Part shown: positions 16,215-26,198 of the stretch, in pieces | How positions within the stretch are numbered: position 1 is the stretch's first letter | Layout: every line of letters begins with the position of its first letter | Assembly: GCA_965223045.1 (NCBI GenBank) | Contig: CBDCVN010000013.1 | Location: 2,356,001-2,420,000, forward strand | DNA from: CBDCVN01 sp965223045 | GTDB taxonomy: Bacteria; Deinococcota; Deinococci; Deinococcales; Trueperaceae | Direction of reading: 5' to 3' | Length of the DNA: 64,000 nt | Translations under genes and position numbers: made by a program | Notes under the pieces: model-generated | What the model was told of the DNA's origin: nothing | The model's database searches: none | The model's input: only the letters and a program-made list of their open reading frames with translations

Positions 16215-18869
16215 TCACCTTTCAAAAAGATATCCTGCTGTTTCCATTAAATCTTTTATCTCCTCTAATTTAGAATAGTGATTGTTTTGTTCATACAAAC
16301 TTAATGCTTTGAGATAACTCTTTCTAGCTACATCTTTTTGCTCTAGATTGTGGTGAACTTCTGCAATTTCTTGTAAAGCATAGGCCATCCACAATTGATT
16401 ATCTACACTTTGGGCAAGCTCGAGCGCTTCCTTACGTTTCGCCAAAGCTTGCTCAAGATTTCCTAGTTCCTTTTCAGCTTCTCCTAAATTAAGAAGAGCA
16501 TAAAAAAGATAATTTGTGCCTCGAGCTTTAGCCACTCCAGCACTTTTCTGCAAACGTTTAGCGGTAATTATTGCTTGTATAGAAAGTTCTCTAGCTTGTT
16601 CAAAGTTGCCTTTTACACCAGCCCTATAGCTCATATTTTGCAAGACATGGCTAAATGCTAAATCATCATTTAAAGAGTTAGCAAGATCATAGGCTTTTTG
16701 GAAATAATGTTCCGATTTTAAATTGCACTCAAAACTAGTAAGGCCTACTAAAGAAAGTAAGATTGCTTCACGTGGAGTATTGTTAGAAGCTATGGCTAGT
16801 TCTAAAGCTTGTTTATAATATTTAAGAGCGCTTTGAGAATCGCCTAGCAGTTCTCGGAAGGCATTGGCTAACTTAGTGCTTAAATAATGCGCTTCTTCAA
16901 TTCTCTGACTTTGTTTAGCAACTTGTGTGGCCGTCTCTAACAACTCTAATGAGTGAGGACTGTGCCCTCGAGCAGAATAATAAGCATTACCTTCTACAAC
17001 CAATAAATACATCATGTCAATTAGTAAATTGCTACGGCCTCTTTCTTTAGCGAAATCAAGGCTAGAGAGTAAGTTGCCTAACTCAGCTTCTAGTTCTGCA
17101 AAGTTTTTATGATGACATTTAGTGAACTCTAAGCAAGCCTTAACTAAAGTCATCTTACGTAGGCTTTTGTTTGCTTTGGCTAAACTGAAAGCAAGATCGT
17201 GTAAACGGTAAGTAATTACATCACTGCCAGCTTCACTCACTCTATCTACTATTGCTTGTTGTGCTAGCTCCATAAGAGCATTTTCTGTGCTATTTATACT
17301 ACGCCTTAAACACAATGCCAATAGCTCAGGGGTGCAGCTAGGAGTGAAAAGTGCTCCCATAGCAATGAAGGTTTCATAAGCTTCATCACTCAAAGATTCA
17401 AGGCTAATTTCTAGCAAGTTAGTTACACTTTCTTTATTTTCTTCTTTAAATTCTGCGGGCATTGTCAAGGTATGGGGGAATTCTTGTAATTCTGTTAAAA
17501 GCCTTTGGGGGCAATGCTTATTTAAAGCTAAATTTTTTCCAGCAACTTGCAAGGCAAAGGCGTTATAAGCCATTAGTTCACAAAGTTCAGAAGCGTAGGC
17601 ATCTTGGCTAAAGTCTTGCTGGGCAACAAAGCTAAGCAAACTTAAGGCATCTTTAGGTTCAAGCTGTGTCAAATAAACTTTTTCAAGTCTAGGATAACGT
17701 TGCCTAGAAGTAACTAGTAAAGCAGTGTTTTCAGGAATAACCTCGAGCAATTTACTAAGGGAATAAGCATTCCAAGCATCATCAAAAATTACTAAACGAA
17801 TCCCATGTTTTTTTAATAGAGCCTTCAAAAATTTTGGCTTGGCAGTTTCTTTGGTTTGTCCTAGTAATTGTTGTGCAGCAAAGGGGCGTGCTAGAGAATC
17901 AAACAAACTAGCAGCATTATCATTGCCTAGCTGCAACCACACTACACCTTGTGCTTGATTTACCTTTTGTGCTGCTATTGCAGCAGCAAGTGCAGTTTTA
18001 CCTACACCAGCAAAACCATGTAGCAAAACTCGTTGATTTTGCTTTAACATCTTTAGTACTTCAGTTAGTAAATTATCTCTACCTATAAGCTTTTCTGGTA
18101 GCTGGGGGATGTTGTTAGGTCCCTTGAGCCATAGGGCACTTTTAGTTCGGGTATTACCTCCTTGCTCGAGCTGCCCCAGAAACTTTAGCATTTCTGGCGA
18201 GGGCTCTAAATTTAGTTCTACCCTTAGAGTTTGACAGTAGCTTTCAAATTGCTCAAAAGCAACATCTGTGCGGCCTTGCATGTGCTTTAAAAGCATTACT
18301 GCTTGATGAGCACTTTCGCTTAAAGGGTCTTCTTTTACCCATTGGTAAGCCAGTTCAAGGGCACTTTCAATGTCATTAGTCTCTTGCAGCTCAGCTAATC
18401 TAGCTTGTAGTGCTTCTAGGTACAGTTCTTGTAGGGTGTTGCGTTCTTGCTCGAGCCAGTGTTTAAAGTTATCTGCCCCACGAAATTCCAAGGCCTCAAG
18501 AAAATCTGCACCTTCTACACTATGCTGTTGCCAAATGCTAAGAGCTTCAGCATAACGTTTTTTACGCATGGCTCGCTTAAAATTATTTACATCACTTTTA
18601 GCCTTTGCTTCTACAAAATTTTTATTCACTAACAACCATTTTTCAGAGTAGGGCATTTTTTTAAGACTATAAAGTGCTGAGCGCACACTTTCAGTTTTGC
18701 CGGTTTCCCAAAAAAGTTCGGCTAATTCTGAGCGTGTTACTGGTTTTTCTTGTATTGCTAAATAACAGAGCATTGCTAATAGCTTAGGGGCAGGGTTTTC
18801 TAACAAGTTATTTTGCCAATGGATTTCAGGAATTCCCAAAAGCCTTAAGCTTAAGGCTGCTTCAGACAT
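16215..18869 (-). CDS. SARP/BTAD transcriptional regulator with NB-ARC STAND ATPase and TPRs
   Basis: An 884-residue AfsR-like regulator. Residues 1-95 form an OmpR-type winged helix (LSLRLLGIPEIHW, RSELAELFWETGKTESVRSALYSLK). Residues about 96-235 are the bacterial transcriptional activation domain, ending FESYCQTLRVELNLEPSPEM. The NB-ARC ATPase follows, with Walker A HGFAGVGKT at 284-292, Walker B RLVIFDDAW near 355 and sensor LLVTSRQR. A long C-terminal array of TPRs (about 610-884) ends with YFQKAYDLANSL and KRKEALELAQSV type units. STAND proteins oligomerise on ligand binding; SARPs activate transcription. It is first in an operon with the secreted subtilase and WD40 gene. The start ATG at 18869 has no clear Shine-Dalgarno. 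Confidence 0.93.
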   Translation of the reverse strand: MSEAALSLRLLGIPEIHWQNNLLENPAPKLLAMLCYLAIQEKPVTRSELAELFWETGKTESVRSALYSLKKMPYSEKWLLVNKNFVEAKAKSDVNNFKRAMRKKRYAEALSIWQQHSVEGADFLEALEFRGADNFKHWLEQERNTLQELYLEALQARLAELQETNDIESALELAYQWVKEDPLSESAHQAVMLLKHMQGRTDVAFEQFESYCQTLRVELNLEPSPEMLKFLGQLEQGGNTRTKSALWLKGPNNIPQLPEKLIGRDNLLTEVLKMLKQNQRVLLHGFAGVGKTALAAAIAAQKVNQAQGVVWLQLGNDNAASLFDSLARPFAAQQLLGQTKETAKPKFLKALLKKHGIRLVIFDDAWNAYSLSKLLEVIPENTALLVTSRQRYPRLEKVYLTQLEPKDALSLLSFVAQQDFSQDAYASELCELMAYNAFALQVAGKNLALNKHCPQRLLTELQEFPHTLTMPAEFKEENKESVTNLLEISLESLSDEAYETFIAMGALFTPSCTPELLALCLRRSINSTENALMELAQQAIVDRVSEAGSDVITYRLHDLAFSLAKANKSLRKMTLVKACLEFTKCHHKNFAELEAELGNLLSSLDFAKERGRSNLLIDMMYLLVVEGNAYYSARGHSPHSLELLETATQVAKQSQRIEEAHYLSTKLANAFRELLGDSQSALKYYKQALELAIASNNTPREAILLSLVGLTSFECNLKSEHYFQKAYDLANSLNDDLAFSHVLQNMSYRAGVKGNFEQARELSIQAIITAKRLQKSAGVAKARGTNYLFYALLNLGEAEKELGNLEQALAKRKEALELAQSVDNQLWMAYALQEIAEVHHNLEQKDVARKSYLKALSLYEQNNHYSKLEEIKDLMETAGYLFER

Positions 18870-18986
18870 GCTAGGTATATCATAACCTAACTAACACCTA
18901 TTTAGGATAACTTCTCCTTTCTCGTTCTATATTGAATAACTTTAACTGCAGTTACCCTAAAGAGCCTGAGGTTATTGAGATAGGCA

Positions 18987-21900
18987 TTAGGGGGCTTGAA
19001 TTTGGTACCCAATTTCTTGTCCTTCTTTGCGTAGGTTAACAATGGTGTTACTATCTATTGAAATTGGGACGTTAGGAATATTAACTTCTTCTTCCTCAGC
19101 TTGAACAATGACAGTATATACTCCTTCAGGCACTTCAATGGCATCTCCACCAATAAGCCCAGTAGCAAAAGTTTCTCCAGAAGCATCTAGAACTTTATAG
19201 GGCACACCCACTGCTTTGCTAATGGCTTCGAATAATTCGTTTGCACTTTGTGCATCATAAATTTCTCCGCCTGTGCGCTCTGCTGCTGCTTCTAATTCTT
19301 GTTTGGTTACTTCATCACTGATAGCAAAGGCAACTATTAAAAGTTGAATATCTAATCCCTTAGCTTCCAGTTCATCTATAGCAGCAGCATAACTCCCATC
19401 ACATGCTTCTATTCCATCAGTGACTAGTACAACTCTTTTTTCGCCTACAGTATCTTGAAAGTCTTCTGCCACCTGCTCGAGCGCATAGGCAATAGGTGTA
19501 GTGCCTAGAGGAGTAATTTCTTGAACAACCTCTTTTAAGCGCTCTTTATCGATTTCTCCAAAGGGAAATACCAACTCGGTATCTTCGCAAGCACCTTCAT
19601 CTCGAAAAGGGGTGCTATGACCATATAACCTCAGCGCTACTTCTGTTTTATCAGGTAATTCATCAATTACCTGATACATAACGTCTTTTGCAATTGCAAT
19701 TTTCGCCCTACCATCAATTTGCCCCCACATTGAATTAGAAGCATCAAAAATAAGCTCTGTTTGGGGTGCTGACACAGGAACACTGCCACGAATTTCATTG
19801 CCAATTGCTGCAACGCTAAGGGTGCCTTTTCCTTGATCAAGGGTTGTTTTAATAGAGTAGCTAGAGATTTGCCCTAATTCATCAGCGACTTGTTGGTAAA
19901 TTCCTGTAAGTTCACTACTGGTGTTTGCAAACAGATAACGACCATTTGTCACCATTGCTGCATGGTTCAGTACTTGTTCACCACTAGTAGCGAATTCTGG
20001 TTGGTACTGCTTTAAGCTTACCCCAAGCCCAATAGTATAAAGGCGAATGCGTTGCTCATTCAGTATTTGCCAAAAATCAGAATAGCTAAGTTTACTTTGT
20101 GTATCAATTCCATCTGTCATTACAATAATTGCCTTATTTCCCTGCACATCTGCTAGCAGGTCTATTCCCTTAGCTATTGCATCATAAAAAGGTGTTCCAC
20201 CGTCAGCAAAGAATTTTCCTTCTGTGGCAGCTTTTAATTGTGAGATATCGCTAGTAAATTCTGGTAACAACACTTCCGCTTTTGAATCGGAAAAGCGAAT
20301 TAAATTAAGCTGCACACCTGCTGGTACTTGATCTAAATAGTTCTCTACCGCTACTCTGAGATCTTCTACTCTGCCTTCCATACTTCCACTAGTGTCCCAA
20401 ATAAGTACTTGTGTAGATACAGGTTCACTAACTTCTAAAAAGTATTCTCCTTCATCTAAAGACCACGAGAATTTTGTTTCCTCAGCTAATAGGTTCCCTG
20501 GATCGAATTGTTTAAGTACATTACCAGAATCATCTTGCAAAGCAAGAGAGGTACGAATATTTGGCTGCCCTGTAAGATCTATTGTCAACATAGACTTATT
20601 ACTAGGTACAGTAAAACTAAAGTAATCCTCTTCTGCCAGTGGATTAATTACGCCCCAGATCTTATCGTCTATTTCTATGGGATTAGCTTCTATAGGTGTA
20701 TTATTGGGTTCAACTTCTTTTTGACCCTCATTATCACTTATATCTACAGCAACTTCTTCTGTAGATTGTTCAGCTATAGGGTTTTGCGCCTCCAATAAAA
20801 TTGACTGATAATTTTCTTTAGCTCCCTCAAATATTCTTACTTCACCAAGGCTAGTGTAACTACCGCCATGATTTTCTAGAATACGCAACTTTACAAAGCG
20901 AGCCTCCCTATTAATAGGAAAGGACCACTCTTCTTGTTCTGGTGTAGGAGTAAATTCTCCTATCAATTCAAAGTTATCTAAATCTTTTGTAGAAACAAGA
21001 ATTTCGACCAATTGAGGTTGAGTACTTTTATCATGATTACCAGCAGGGTTCAGAGTTACTTTTTCAATATAGGCAAGTTGGTTATCACGAAAGGCAAGTA
21101 CAAAGTCTTGAGGGAAACTATCATCACCAGATTTCCATCCAGGTGTGTCTGTTTGACCATCTAAGAGTAGGTGAGCACCGTTATCTTCATCTTTTTGAGA
21201 GGTAAACCAAGCAAATGAACCACCAAGGGTAGGATTTGCTAAATTTCTAGGAAAGTCAGCAAGTATGGATGTTTCGGCAGCTTCTATTATCTTGACTTCT
21301 CCTACCCTTATAAAATCACCACCATGATTGGTAAGAAAGTGCAGCTTTAGGTATTTAGCAGGTGTGGGTGGGAAATGTATGATCTGTTCAGATGAATTGG
21401 CTTCAAGGTTTGCCTCTATGATTTTAGTAAACTCCCCATCAAGGTTAGTAGTTGAAGCCCAAACTTCTACCAAATTGGGAGCGCTATCAAACTTATCTGG
21501 CTCTGAAAATGTTGAAAATGTGGTGGTATCTATAATTACTGCTTCTACTAGAGTTTCGCGCTCTTCAAAAAATGAGAATATAACCTCTTGTGGAGATGCA
21601 TTTCTACTTGACGACCAACCACATGAAACACATTCATACCGTGTGTACTTATAGATTACGGTAAAAGGGACACCATCAATCAAATTCTCAGCTGTCCACT
21701 CATCTCTATATTTAGAAGTTGCGTACTCAACCTTTCCACCAAGTTCTGCTAAAGCGATATTAAAGCCTTTAAACTCAATGGGAGCTTCTGCCAAGTTCTC
21801 TTCTACTATCTCTTTAGAAGTTTCTTGTAACGCTGATTCTGAGACAGGTTCTTGTGATTCTAGCTCAGGTTGCTCTGCTAATTCTTCTGGCAAATCCTGC

Positions 21901-23243
21901 TGTGGTTGAGATTCTACATCTGATTCTATTGGTTCATCAGAAGTTTCTTCTAACTCTATTTCCGTTTCAGCTATATCTTCAGAAACTTCCTGTAATGCTG
22001 GTTCAAGTTCTGTTTCTAAGGGAGGTTCTTGTTCTGCCAATTCAGATTCAGGTTTTTCTAGAGAATCTTGTTGTGATTCAGCTTGTTCTGGCGCTTCTTC
22101 AGGAGTTTCTTCGAGTGCTACTAACTCTGAATCTTCTGAAGTAGTTTGTTGTGTTTCTTGTTCTTCTGAGTCTTCAGAAAAAGGTTGTTTTGCTTCTGTA
22201 TCTTCTCCTAGCGATAGAAAATGTATAGAATACTCTGAGTCTTCCCCTTCTACACCTAGAAAGTAAGTGCTGGGCTCTAAGGAAAGGTCGCCCACGCTGG
22301 CACGCTGTTCGCCAACTGGCATACTTAAACTTACTTTAGGACTAAGGTTTTTATCGTAAAGAGTTATTTTAGATAGTTTTCCGCTGTGGCTAATGGCTCG
22401 AATAAGCCACAGCTGTGGTTTACCTACAACATTTAATTTCAAGACATCAGTATCTACACCAGCAAGTGTGCCACTAACTTCTGTTTGTTCATCAGGGCTT
22501 ATTGTGTTGGTAACTTCATTGGTTTGTGATGATTGTGATTCTGCTGTTTCCACAGTTTCCTGTTGAGGTTGTGATTCTTGCTCTTCTTCACTAGAGATTT
22601 GTTCTGACTCTGATTCTTCCTCATTAGAAGCCTGCTCTTCTTCAACCTCCTCCTCACTAGAAACTTGCTCTGATTCTAACTCCTCTGAAGCTACTTCTGG
22701 TTTTTCTTCACTAGAAGTTTGCTCTAATTCTTCTTCGTTAGAAGTCTGTTCTGGAAGTTCTTCGGGGGCTTGCTCTGCTTCTGGAGCACTTTCCTCAACT
22801 GAGTCTTGTTGAGATGTTGTTTCTGATTCTTGTTGGGGACTACTATCTAGTGCTAAAAGTAGAACCATGTATTCCGTATCTTTGCCTTCTACACCTAGAA
22901 AGTATGTGCCGGGTTCTAAAAATATGTTATCTAGCCGTGCAACCTTTTCTTCTGCTGGCACTTTAAGGGTTTCTTGGCTATTTTGATTTTCGTTGTAGAG
23001 GGTGATCGTAGAAACCCCTGCTTGGCGAGCTAGTACTTGTACGCGCCAATGTTGCGCTTCACCTACAATACTTAATTTAAATAAGTCTTTGTCTGTTCCA
23101 ACTAGTTCTCCTTGTATGGTTTTTTCTTCGCCTACATTTAGGGCGTCTGCAAAAGTGTTGTTTGGTTCAGATTCACTGAAAACTATTTGAAATAGACCAA
23201 AGCAAGTGAAAGTTAGCCATAAGGTAAACCAATTATATGTCAT
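18987..23243 (-). CDS. Giant exported von Willebrand A / discoidin / PPC protein
   Basis: This 1418-residue protein has a signal peptide (about 1-23). Two PPC-like beta domains (about 25-135 and 245-350, each with PGTYFLGVEG or a close variant) are separated by Glu/Ser/Gln-rich linkers of low complexity. Two F5/8-type discoidin domains follow (about 490-655 and 667-810). A third PPC domain (EPNNTPIEANPIEIDD) starts near 840. The first VWA has MIDAS DTSGSMEG near 946 and the second has MIDAS DASNSMWGQ near 1163. Both MIDAS motifs are intact, so divalent-metal-dependent adhesion is likely. It ends with a short beta domain. The ATG has GGAGG upstream. It is probably a surface adhesin or matrix protein. 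Confidence 0.9.
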   Translation of the reverse strand: MTYNWFTLWLTFTCFGLFQIVFSESEPNNTFADALNVGEEKTIQGELVGTDKDLFKLSIVGEAQHWRVQVLARQAGVSTITLYNENQNSQETLKVPAEEKVARLDNIFLEPGTYFLGVEGKDTEYMVLLLALDSSPQQESETTSQQDSVEESAPEAEQAPEELPEQTSNEEELEQTSSEEKPEVASEELESEQVSSEEEVEEEQASNEEESESEQISSEEEQESQPQQETVETAESQSSQTNEVTNTISPDEQTEVSGTLAGVDTDVLKLNVVGKPQLWLIRAISHSGKLSKITLYDKNLSPKVSLSMPVGEQRASVGDLSLEPSTYFLGVEGEDSEYSIHFLSLGEDTEAKQPFSEDSEEQETQQTTSEDSELVALEETPEEAPEQAESQQDSLEKPESELAEQEPPLETELEPALQEVSEDIAETEIELEETSDEPIESDVESQPQQDLPEELAEQPELESQEPVSESALQETSKEIVEENLAEAPIEFKGFNIALAELGGKVEYATSKYRDEWTAENLIDGVPFTVIYKYTRYECVSCGWSSSRNASPQEVIFSFFEERETLVEAVIIDTTTFSTFSEPDKFDSAPNLVEVWASTTNLDGEFTKIIEANLEANSSEQIIHFPPTPAKYLKLHFLTNHGGDFIRVGEVKIIEAAETSILADFPRNLANPTLGGSFAWFTSQKDEDNGAHLLLDGQTDTPGWKSGDDSFPQDFVLAFRDNQLAYIEKVTLNPAGNHDKSTQPQLVEILVSTKDLDNFELIGEFTPTPEQEEWSFPINREARFVKLRILENHGGSYTSLGEVRIFEGAKENYQSILLEAQNPIAEQSTEEVAVDISDNEGQKEVEPNNTPIEANPIEIDDKIWGVINPLAEEDYFSFTVPSNKSMLTIDLTGQPNIRTSLALQDDSGNVLKQFDPGNLLAEETKFSWSLDEGEYFLEVSEPVSTQVLIWDTSGSMEGRVEDLRVAVENYLDQVPAGVQLNLIRFSDSKAEVLLPEFTSDISQLKAATEGKFFADGGTPFYDAIAKGIDLLADVQGNKAIIVMTDGIDTQSKLSYSDFWQILNEQRIRLYTIGLGVSLKQYQPEFATSGEQVLNHAAMVTNGRYLFANTSSELTGIYQQVADELGQISSYSIKTTLDQGKGTLSVAAIGNEIRGSVPVSAPQTELIFDASNSMWGQIDGRAKIAIAKDVMYQVIDELPDKTEVALRLYGHSTPFRDEGACEDTELVFPFGEIDKERLKEVVQEITPLGTTPIAYALEQVAEDFQDTVGEKRVVLVTDGIEACDGSYAAAIDELEAKGLDIQLLIVAFAISDEVTKQELEAAAERTGGEIYDAQSANELFEAISKAVGVPYKVLDASGETFATGLIGGDAIEVPEGVYTVIVQAEEEEVNIPNVPISIDSNTIVNLRKEGQEIGYQIQAP

Positions 23244-23799
23244 ATTTCCTCCATAAGAATTTCCTGTTTATAAAAAGTGGTGTCTTCCTAATTCGAATTT
23301 GTTACTTGGTTTAGAGTCACAATAATATTTTGCTAGCCAAAAGAATGTGTTTGAGGTAAGAAGCAAAATAAACTCACAGTGCGTTGGAGTTAGGTAATGT
23401 AGTTTCATTTGATAAATTCACCAAAAGCTATTCGACACTTGTAGAAACGCAAAATCTCTATTCTTGAATGCAATGAAGGATTGCGTCTCTACATTTACCC
23501 AAAAAACAATTACCTTGAGTATCTTGGTATAAGAATATATGTCCTAAACACACAATTCCTTAAACTTTTTTATCAAACTCTATTTGGGTACTTGGATACA
23601 TGTCCTGAACGTGCCTACTCTTGCCTAGCACTGTTGACATTTTACCTTCCAAGTGTCAAGCAGTACTGTCACAGAAGTAAGAAACTCACAAAAGGATTCT
23701 GCCAAATATGTTTCTTCTAGGTGGTAAAACTCCTCAAATATCAACATACTTTAGGAATAAGTGTTCATAAAAAAGTAGAACAAAACAACTAAGCTTTAT
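23244..23799. other. Intergenic spacer with a dispersed palindromic repeat
   Basis: These 556 bp separate the VWA gene start from the transglutaminase-like stop. The only structure I see is the imperfect inverted repeat at 23440-23493. A 79-codon plus-strand frame at 23481-23720 starts inside that repeat, has no ribosome-binding site and no recognisable protein character, and is not called. Confidence 0.55.
23440..23493. repeat. Imperfect inverted repeat of the TAGAGACGCAAAA family
   Basis: Left arm TGTAGAAACGCAA (23440-23452) pairs with right arm TTGCGTCTCTACA (23481-23493) with one mismatch across a 28-nt centre. The arm sequence matches the 30-bp palindrome after dnaK at 2707-2736, so both belong to one repeat family. 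Confidence 0.65.
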
Positions 23800-26136
23800 T
23801 TACAAACCATAACCCGCTGCACCTGATCCTAAAAGCAAAACTATAACTTGAAGAGTTGTTTCTGCTGGATGGGCATAAGCAGCAAGACCCACGATCCCAC
23901 ATTTAATCGCTGTTTTAGTAACATCCTCGTTAGTAGCGTCTGCACCCTTTATGCATATTATAATCGATAATATTGCTAGATGCATGGTATACTCTGTCCA
24001 TGTTACTCCCCAACCATTTTCTCCAAAACCTAAAATTTCACCTGTTTGTGGATTAACACGCCACCAAACCATATAATTGGTATTATCAAACTTAATAGGT
24101 TGTGTTGGTGCTATCACGGTGTAATGATCATTTACTATATCTTGCCTCATTCTAGCTAGAGCATCTTCTGACCATAGGGTGGTCTTTAAATCTACATCAG
24201 AAGTATTTTGCATCATTAACCATTCTATTTCTTGTTGCTGTGATAGCATAAAGGTCTCAGCCACACTATAATTATCTGTGCAGAAAATACTTTGAGTATT
24301 ATCTTGACAAATTGACATGCCCAGTAAAGATTCGGCATTGGTGTCCAAAATGCCCTGACTTAATTGTGCTGTGAATAGATCTAACAGCTTTGGATTGGCT
24401 TCAACTTGGTTTGCTACAATATCAAAGCCTTGTAAAAGAACCATTTTACTGTTTTGATTAAGCTTGACTTGTATATGCTCACTTAGAATGTTTATTTGTC
24501 CCAAATGCACTTGATTTGGATGAGGATGCCATTGTGAGCGGACTAAGGCTAAAGTATATAGATTGCTCAACACAGGGGGTAATGGTTGAAAGTTTGCATT
24601 AGAGTCTTGAAGTAAGGCAAAAATGTTTTGCTTTTGGGCTAACCAACGTTCAGCTGTCAAATAATCAATAAAATCTGCTGAAAATTGGCTAAATAATGGA
24701 AGAATTTCTGTTTTACCCAAAAGACTCAATCTCCAAGTAAGATTCTGTTCGTCAGATGGTGTAAAGCTAATGTTAGCATTTCGTGCCGCTGGGCCAAGTA
24801 AATCAAAAATTTGTCGCCGAATGACTTGTTCTGTCTTACCAGGAACATAAATAATATACTCAAGCCATTGAGCTGTGACAGTCTCATTGGTTTGATGTGT
24901 ACTGCTAAAACTGTCTCCCAAATCACCAAACAAGTCCGTAACCCCCTCAACTACACCACCAATGGTTTTACCTATGGAGGGTGGGGTGGCTGTACCAATT
25001 TTACAAGAACTAGTATAGTCATGGGTAAAAATTTGCTGTGAACCAACAGTTAATACAGGAAACCAATTATCTTGATCTAGAATAAGCTCCTTAGCTGCTA
25101 CCGTGTTTGAAATGTCCAGAACCTGTGGGATATTAACAGGCACGTGTTGCAAAGCTATATACTGCCCTAATAGATCAGCTGGGATAAGTGAAGGACTTTC
25201 TAGTAATATGGTTTCTTGTAAACCTTTAGGTGTAATGCACTCAAGCACTATTCTAATCTGTAATCTATGAACCAAGTCTTGTGGTAAATCACTAAGTGAA
25301 TTTGTGAAAAGTACTTCATTGGCTGCAACTATTTTTTGGCTAACCTCTGCATTAGGAAAAGTTGGATCAAGGTCTATCCATTCTTTATCCTTTTTATATT
25401 GCACCCACCAATGATCTTGCAAAGCAGCAACATTTTGGGCTTTTTCTGCAGCTATATCACCTGTAGGTGAACCAAGTGCCTCCATCAAAAATTCTGTTTG
25501 TGATTCAACTCTGGTTCTCATTTCTGCTAGCAGGTCTTCACGCTGTTGTTGGGATTGCTCGAGTGTCTGCATAAGCTGTTCTTGGTCAAGGCCATACTCT
25601 GTAGCATACTTTTGAAGTTCAGTGTTTATATCTACTTCTGCAGTTTGTGGCAGTGCACCTTCAGCAGGAATAGGACGTGCCTGATCAAGAATGTTTTGTG
25701 CTTGACTTTCATTAAGTTGTGCCCTAGCTAACTGCGTATCATAACCTGATAGTTGTAATAGCTCTTGCAGCAAAAGAGCACGGTCTAGACTGTTCCCTAG
25801 CCTATCCATTAGAACACCTTGGGACCCACGTAAAGCCCCTTGGTAAGGCACTAAATAAGTGTTGTCACGAACCCAAGTAAATACTCCTTCAGGAGTTGGA
25901 TCGGCTTGAGTGAATACTACTTCAAATAAATCGAAAGTATCTCGAGGGATTTCTTTAGAGACTGCCTCGAGTGCATTAAAAAGAGATTCTAGCTCTTCAA
26001 TAACCTCTTGCTGCTGGATTTCTTCGGTTGCTTGAGCAATAACAAACTGCTGCACTCCCGGACTCATTAGCAAAAGCCCAAAAGAAATAACTAGGGCTAA
26101 AAACCTTTGAACATTTACTCTAAGTGTATGTAACAT
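23800..26136 (-). CDS. Exported transglutaminase-like fold protein
   Basis: A 778-residue protein with a signal peptide (about 10-35). A transglutaminase-like core spans about 85-270: VFTWVRDNTYLVPYQGALRG, then GVLMDRLGNSLDRALLLQELL, then DHWWVQYKKDKEWIDLDPTFP. The His and Asp of the papain-like triad are recognisable (HWWV, DLDPT), but Ser appears in LGNSLDRA where the catalytic Cys is expected. It may be a non-catalytic or binding version. The remaining 500 residues are unrecognised, with hydrophobic stretches near the C-terminus (TMHLAILSIIICI and TTLQVIVLLLGSGAAGYGL) that may anchor it. The start ATG has AGGAGGA. It lies in the run of exported-protein genes. Confidence 0.72.
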   Translation of the reverse strand: MLHTLRVNVQRFLALVISFGLLLMSPGVQQFVIAQATEEIQQQEVIEELESLFNALEAVSKEIPRDTFDLFEVVFTQADPTPEGVFTWVRDNTYLVPYQGALRGSQGVLMDRLGNSLDRALLLQELLQLSGYDTQLARAQLNESQAQNILDQARPIPAEGALPQTAEVDINTELQKYATEYGLDQEQLMQTLEQSQQQREDLLAEMRTRVESQTEFLMEALGSPTGDIAAEKAQNVAALQDHWWVQYKKDKEWIDLDPTFPNAEVSQKIVAANEVLFTNSLSDLPQDLVHRLQIRIVLECITPKGLQETILLESPSLIPADLLGQYIALQHVPVNIPQVLDISNTVAAKELILDQDNWFPVLTVGSQQIFTHDYTSSCKIGTATPPSIGKTIGGVVEGVTDLFGDLGDSFSSTHQTNETVTAQWLEYIIYVPGKTEQVIRRQIFDLLGPAARNANISFTPSDEQNLTWRLSLLGKTEILPLFSQFSADFIDYLTAERWLAQKQNIFALLQDSNANFQPLPPVLSNLYTLALVRSQWHPHPNQVHLGQINILSEHIQVKLNQNSKMVLLQGFDIVANQVEANPKLLDLFTAQLSQGILDTNAESLLGMSICQDNTQSIFCTDNYSVAETFMLSQQQEIEWLMMQNTSDVDLKTTLWSEDALARMRQDIVNDHYTVIAPTQPIKFDNTNYMVWWRVNPQTGEILGFGENGWGVTWTEYTMHLAILSIIICIKGADATNEDVTKTAIKCGIVGLAAYAHPAETTLQVIVLLLGSGAAGYGL

Positions 26137-26198
26137 ATTATTCCTCCTAATATTGTTTATTGAAAGTTCAAAAACTTATGGTTTTGTGCTTATCTAGG

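Noticed and set aside
23481..23720. 79-codon plus-strand open frame between VWA and transglutaminase-like genes
   Set aside because: Starts inside a palindromic repeat, has no ribosome-binding site or leaderless -10 box, and its composition is that of translated AT-rich spacer.
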